A DNA stretch of 10,220 nucleotides from Chloroflexota bacterium (lineage in GTDB: Bacteria; Chloroflexota; Anaerolineae; Caldilineales; Caldilineaceae), in contig JACQGT010000320.1 of the NCBI GenBank assembly GCA_016199425.1, positions 1 through 10,220 of the forward strand, written 5' to 3'. Of the stretch, positions 6,833-10,220 are shown piece by piece (position 1 is the stretch's first letter; each line of letters starts with the position of its first letter). Below the pieces are notes generated by a model. The model ran no database searches and was not told the origin of the DNA. It saw only the letters and a list, made by a program, of their open reading frames with translations. The position numbers were made by a program, and so were the translations under genes.

Positions 6833-6852
6833 GATTCTGAGAGAGATGACAG

Positions 6853-9800
6853 ATGGGATACAGACTTTTGCGGCTGGTCGCGACAATCCTATGGCGTGGT
6901 GTACTGCTGCTCCTTTTGGGTGGAACATTACCGGCCCAAGCCCAGGTTCAGAACCCGTCGGGATCCAATCCCCTGGAAAACACCCCGGCAAGCAGCGTTC
7001 TGATCAACCCCTCCGCTTACACCCTCGCACTGGCTTTCGTCGCCGGCGATCCCAACGGCGGCCCCGACAGGCTGTGGATGACCGATGGGTTGACATTGGG
7101 TAGGGAAGTACAGGTTCGTTCAGTTTCAGCACCAGAGTGGGGAGCGGTCGGGATGCAGTGGTCGCCCGATGGCGCGTGGTTGGCCGTTCAGGAAGACGGG
7201 CAGCTCAGCCTGCTCTCTGTGTTTGATCCTCATCTTTCTCGACCTTTGGTAGCCGCACCGTCTGGACTCATCACTTCTTTTGCCTGGAATCCCCGTGGCA
7301 ATGCCATCGCCTATATCCACTCGGATAGAGGACGAGAAGCCTCTGGCGCGCTACAGATTGTTTATCCTCATACAGGCAATAATCGCCCGCTAACCCAGTC
7401 CACTGCCCAATTTCGAGGCTTCCTGTGGAGCCCAACCAGTAACATAGCATATATTGACAGTGAATACGTGACGGGCGTCTACAACTCGCAGGCTGATCTG
7501 CTACGAGACGGCCAGCAACCGATTTTTCAGACATTTGACAACACGAAAGGCTGCGGCGCAACTCTCCTACAAATGGAATGGGACTCCAGCGGACGCTGGT
7601 TGTCCAGGTATTATTTTAGCAATGGACGAACCGCGCATGGCTGGATATGTGTGACGGATGTGGAGAGCGGGGAGACCAGACCCGTTGAAGGACCGGAACA
7701 TACCACTGGATCTGCATGGGATGTGGAAAAACCACATCTCTATTTTCTCGGCACAGACTTCAATCCTGATTATCCCGGTGGAGAGGGACCCTTTTCCAAC
7801 GAAAGGTTGATTCGCTACAATGCTGAAACCGGTGAATTGACGACTTTGCACGTCTTTTCCGATGGTCAGGTTTCAGGAGCCAGCCCGTTGCTGCTGGCCC
7901 CTAACGGAAGCCAACTGGCTATTCCAGTACGCAGGCGCGATGGCTTCCATATCACAGTCTTTGACCTTCTCGATTTGTCGGTGAGAAAATTCGACTTGCC
8001 GATTTTGCTCCTCGATCCCGTTCGAGCAGACCCCTCCTTTGCCTGGACAGCCGACAGTAGAGGATTGATTTTCGTTGCAACAGGCCAGTCGCGTAGTGTT
8101 GGCAGTTTTTATCTCCTCCACCTGCCCGGCGGCGAACTGCAACAGATCACCGCCCCCCATTGGGTGAAGAACTGGTCGCTAGCCCCGCCCCTGAGCGAGC
8201 AGGCGGCCTTCGCCTTCGCCCATCTGCAAGCGCCACCCGTCTCTGTAAAGGCGTATACCCAGGACGACAAGGAGCAGGAGCGGAGTTTGCTCTCTGTGTT
8301 GATGGCGCGCACAAAAGGGGACGTCCCCGTCTGGCTGTTGACCCGTTGGCTGGGCCGCTTCTTCCGGGAGAATGCCAACAGCGCGGGGGAATTGCCCCCG
8401 GAGATTGTGGAGACGTGGCCCGCCAACGGCGCGGTGCGCCAGACGGATGTGGATGGCGACGGCGCGCCGGATTATGTGGTGGTGGTTCCCTGGTGGTACG
8501 GCTCAGATCAACTCGGCGAAATCTTCTGGGTGCGCCGAGCTGAGGATGATTTTGTGGTCGTTCCCGTGCTGCCCAATGAGTTCGATCCAGCGATTCTGCC
8601 CACCCTGCTGGCCGTGGAGGATGTGGACGGCGATGGCCGCCAGGAAATTATCTTCTCGCGCTCGCGTTGTGGCAGCGCCTGCACTACACTGCTTACTGTG
8701 GCAAAATGGACAGGAGCAGGATTCACCTCTCTGCTGGTGGGGAGCAATGGGGCAAGCCGCTGGGATGTAGTGGATACGGACGGCGATGGCCGCATTGATG
8801 AACTGCACAAGGCGTTTGGGCGGTTTGCCTTTTATCAAGAGTTCCTTCCCCAAACAGTGATTTATCGCTTGCAACGGAGAGAATTTGTTCCGATTGAGAT
8901 ATCTTCGCCGCTGGTCAAAATGGAGTTGGGGGCATCGTTTGGCCAGGGAGACGGCATCAAACAATACGGGTATGGAGTTTTTCTGTTAAGTCAGGGCGGA
9001 GAAACCGAGAAGGCCGCTCTCCGTCTGACTCCTCTTGTCGAACAGGCGGAGAATCCTTATGCAGGGATGTCGCCTTTCTTTCTCGACCCGCGCCCCTATG
9101 CCTCTGTCCGTTTGGGAATGCTTCATCTTATGAACGGGGACGTTCAGGCTGCCCAGACAACCTGGACCACAAACGCGCTGCGCTTCCCCAACGGGGAGAT
9201 GGGCGGTGTGTTGCGCCAATTGGCTGTACGTCTGCAACTTTTCACCTCAACCCAAAGCCAGACTATAAAACCCGTCGCTTCATTTTGTCGGTGGTTACAG
9301 GAGAAGCATCCCTATCAACTCCCGGCGCCCCTCGATGGGATGTACGGATATCTCTTTTATACCTGGACTGACCTATGCAACCCCCTTCTCTGGTTGCGGC
9401 TGACTCCGCTTCCCCACTTCTTTCAGGAGACGCTCGCGGCCTATCAAATCCCCTGGCAACCCCTGTCTACGGCTTACGATCTCAACAACGACGGAAGCGC
9501 AGACCCACTGCTTCTCGTGCAGGATGTGGCTGGACGCAGCTATCCGGTCGCACTCCTGTCCGGACCAGACGGTTTTCACGCGCTGCCCGCCAACCAACCC
9601 TTCCCCCCGGGCACGCCTCTGGCCTTGAATTCCCAGGAGATTGGCTCTGCCCGGCCAGCCGAAGGCGCGGTGCAGGTGGTGGACTTCGGCAACGATGGGC
9701 GACCCGATCTCATCGATTTCGGCTATGGCGGCGGAGTCTGGTCCTGGAATGGCCGGCGCTTTGAGCGAATGGGGTTGCGACCGGAAGAACCCGGCTTCTG

Positions 9801-10191
9801 GTGGGCAACGGCGATGACCGAGTATTTTGTGGAGAGCGATGCAGCGGGTAACGCCGAACTGGGAGTCTGGCTTTGGCAGCCGCCCAATGACTCGTCCGTG
9901 CCCTTTGAACTGCGGCGCTACGGATGGAAGAACGGAGCGCCGATCTTGCGCCAGCAACTTACCAGCATTCCCGTTACTACCTTCGAGACCGATGAAGCGA
10001 CTGTAGATGCTCTGCTCGCCAGCGTCGACGATCCATCCGTTCTTTTTAACAGAATCCCCGAACTCGAGCAGACATTCCTACGCCTGTTCGTCGCGCTGGG
10101 TAAGAATGACACCACCGAAATCCGTCGTTACATCGAAGAATTGACTGTAGATTTTCCCCAGATGGCGTGGTTTCCCTTTGCAAACCGTTAG
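6853..10191 (+). CDS. Secreted PD40/TolB-like propeller and FG-GAP-type repeat protein
   Basis: 1112 residues. Residues 1-30 are a signal peptide (GVLLLLLGGTLPAQA, cleavage after AQA). Residues 55-440 contain about six propeller-blade motifs of PD40/WD40-like kind: QWSPDGAWLAV near 102, AWNPRGNAIAY near 144, LWSPTSNIAY near 191, EWDSSGRWL near 242, APNGSQLAI near 349, AWTADSRGLIFV near 397. From 530 on come calcium-type loops typical of FG-GAP/VCBS repeats: DVDGDGAPD (532-540), DVDGDGRQE (590-598), DTDGDGRID (641-649), DLNNDGSAD (876-884) and DFGNDGRPD (944-952). Residues 742-795 look TPR-like (SVRLGMLHLMNGDVQAAQTTW). No enzyme active site is seen; a structural or ligand-binding extracellular role is likely. 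The gene is divergent from the regulator, and its TAG stop directly touches the second palindrome. Base composition changes inside the gene: the propeller part is less GC-rich than the part from about 8160. The ATG at 6853 has a weak ribosome site. Confidence 0.9.
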   Translation: MGYRLLRLVATILWRGVLLLLLGGTLPAQAQVQNPSGSNPLENTPASSVLINPSAYTLALAFVAGDPNGGPDRLWMTDGLTLGREVQVRSVSAPEWGAVGMQWSPDGAWLAVQEDGQLSLLSVFDPHLSRPLVAAPSGLITSFAWNPRGNAIAYIHSDRGREASGALQIVYPHTGNNRPLTQSTAQFRGFLWSPTSNIAYIDSEYVTGVYNSQADLLRDGQQPIFQTFDNTKGCGATLLQMEWDSSGRWLSRYYFSNGRTAHGWICVTDVESGETRPVEGPEHTTGSAWDVEKPHLYFLGTDFNPDYPGGEGPFSNERLIRYNAETGELTTLHVFSDGQVSGASPLLLAPNGSQLAIPVRRRDGFHITVFDLLDLSVRKFDLPILLLDPVRADPSFAWTADSRGLIFVATGQSRSVGSFYLLHLPGGELQQITAPHWVKNWSLAPPLSEQAAFAFAHLQAPPVSVKAYTQDDKEQERSLLSVLMARTKGDVPVWLLTRWLGRFFRENANSAGELPPEIVETWPANGAVRQTDVDGDGAPDYVVVVPWWYGSDQLGEIFWVRRAEDDFVVVPVLPNEFDPAILPTLLAVEDVDGDGRQEIIFSRSRCGSACTTLLTVAKWTGAGFTSLLVGSNGASRWDVVDTDGDGRIDELHKAFGRFAFYQEFLPQTVIYRLQRREFVPIEISSPLVKMELGASFGQGDGIKQYGYGVFLLSQGGETEKAALRLTPLVEQAENPYAGMSPFFLDPRPYASVRLGMLHLMNGDVQAAQTTWTTNALRFPNGEMGGVLRQLAVRLQLFTSTQSQTIKPVASFCRWLQEKHPYQLPAPLDGMYGYLFYTWTDLCNPLLWLRLTPLPHFFQETLAAYQIPWQPLSTAYDLNNDGSADPLLLVQDVAGRSYPVALLSGPDGFHALPANQPFPPGTPLALNSQEIGSARPAEGAVQVVDFGNDGRPDLIDFGYGGGVWSWNGRRFERMGLRPEEPGFWWATAMTEYFVESDAAGNAELGVWLWQPPNDSSVPFELRRYGWKNGAPILRQQLTSIPVTTFETDEATVDALLASVDDPSVLFNRIPELEQTFLRLFVALGKNDTTEIRRYIEELTVDFPQMAWFPFANR

Positions 10192-10220
10192 CGTAGGTCG
10201 GACTGACAGTCCGACCTACG
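10192..10220. repeat. Palindromic repeat, copy 2 (perfect 14-bp arms)
   Basis: CGTAGGTCGGACTG and CAGTCCGACCTACG are exact inverse complements around a single A. The element starts at the base after the stop codon of the propeller gene and ends at the last base of the window, so the flanking sequence and any T tract cannot be judged. It differs from copy 1 at two of 27 shared positions. It may act as a terminator or be a dispersed palindromic (REP/MITE-like) element. Confidence 0.8.

Larger units (their letters stand above)
6759..6852. promoter_or_regulatory. Divergent intergenic region between regulator and propeller-protein genes
   Basis: A 94-base gap that must serve both divergent genes. 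It includes the minus-strand promoter-like pair at 6796-6825 and an AT-richer centre (TTTTGCAATATAGCATAG, 6780-6797). For the plus gene, TTGCGC (6762-6767) followed after 17 bases by CAATAT (6785-6790) is a weak candidate. Upstream of the ATG at 6853 there is only a purine run (GAGAGAG) rather than a clear Shine-Dalgarno site. Confidence 0.4.

Noticed and set aside
8160..8770. Overlapping open frames inside the propeller gene (8160-8543 and 8372-8770)
   Set aside because: All plus frames are open here because of high GC. Only the main frame carries DxDGDGxxD motifs, and it continues unbroken across the region.

Overview
The window looks like a GC-rich stretch of a Chloroflexota genome, probably Caldilinea/Anaerolineae-like. 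This rests on Thr-Pro linkers of the TPTPTRTPTAT type, large secreted proteins built from DUF11, TIG/IPT, PPC-like and PD40/FG-GAP modules, and a SARP/BTAD-type regulator. The lineage is inferred from gene style only; there is no rRNA or other marker. I found no tRNA, rRNA, CRISPR array, transposase or phage gene.

Layout. Positions 1-2333 (minus) hold the N-terminal 777 residues of a secreted protein that runs off the left edge. It has a signal peptide, five tandem 121-residue PPC-like beta-sandwich repeats with an exact 363-bp period, and then a ZU5-like beta domain. Forty bases upstream, 2374-5979 (minus) encodes a 1201-residue secreted multidomain protein with an HEFGH zinc-protease core. 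It also carries DUF11-like, TIG and LamG-like modules joined by Thr-Pro linkers. The two genes share strand, have strong Shine-Dalgarno sites and very likely form an operon read from about 6120 leftward.

Positions 5980-6182 form a leader and repeat region. It contains a promoter-like TTGCGC-N17-TAGGCT pair, small hairpins and a 27-bp palindrome. Then 6183-6758 (minus; possible longer start at 6821) encodes a short SARP-type regulator with a complete winged-helix domain. Its BTAD domain stops early, at a TAG inside the palindrome. A 40-bp motif next to the palindrome recurs at about 80% identity just upstream of the regulator gene, so the regulator is bracketed by direct repeats that may be sister promoters.

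A compact divergent intergenic region (6759-6852) separates the regulator from 6853-10191 (plus). This 1112-residue secreted protein has an N-terminal TolB/PD40-like propeller, several DxDGDGxxD calcium-type loops of FG-GAP/VCBS kind, and a TPR-like stretch. Its stop codon touches a second, perfect copy of the palindrome at the right edge.

Taken together, the window suggests a regulator next to an extracellular protease operon and a divergent secreted propeller protein. The most unusual items are the palindrome pair that sits exactly on gene ends, the truncated regulator between direct repeats, and the protease/PPC-array pairing. A functional link between the three transcription units is inference.
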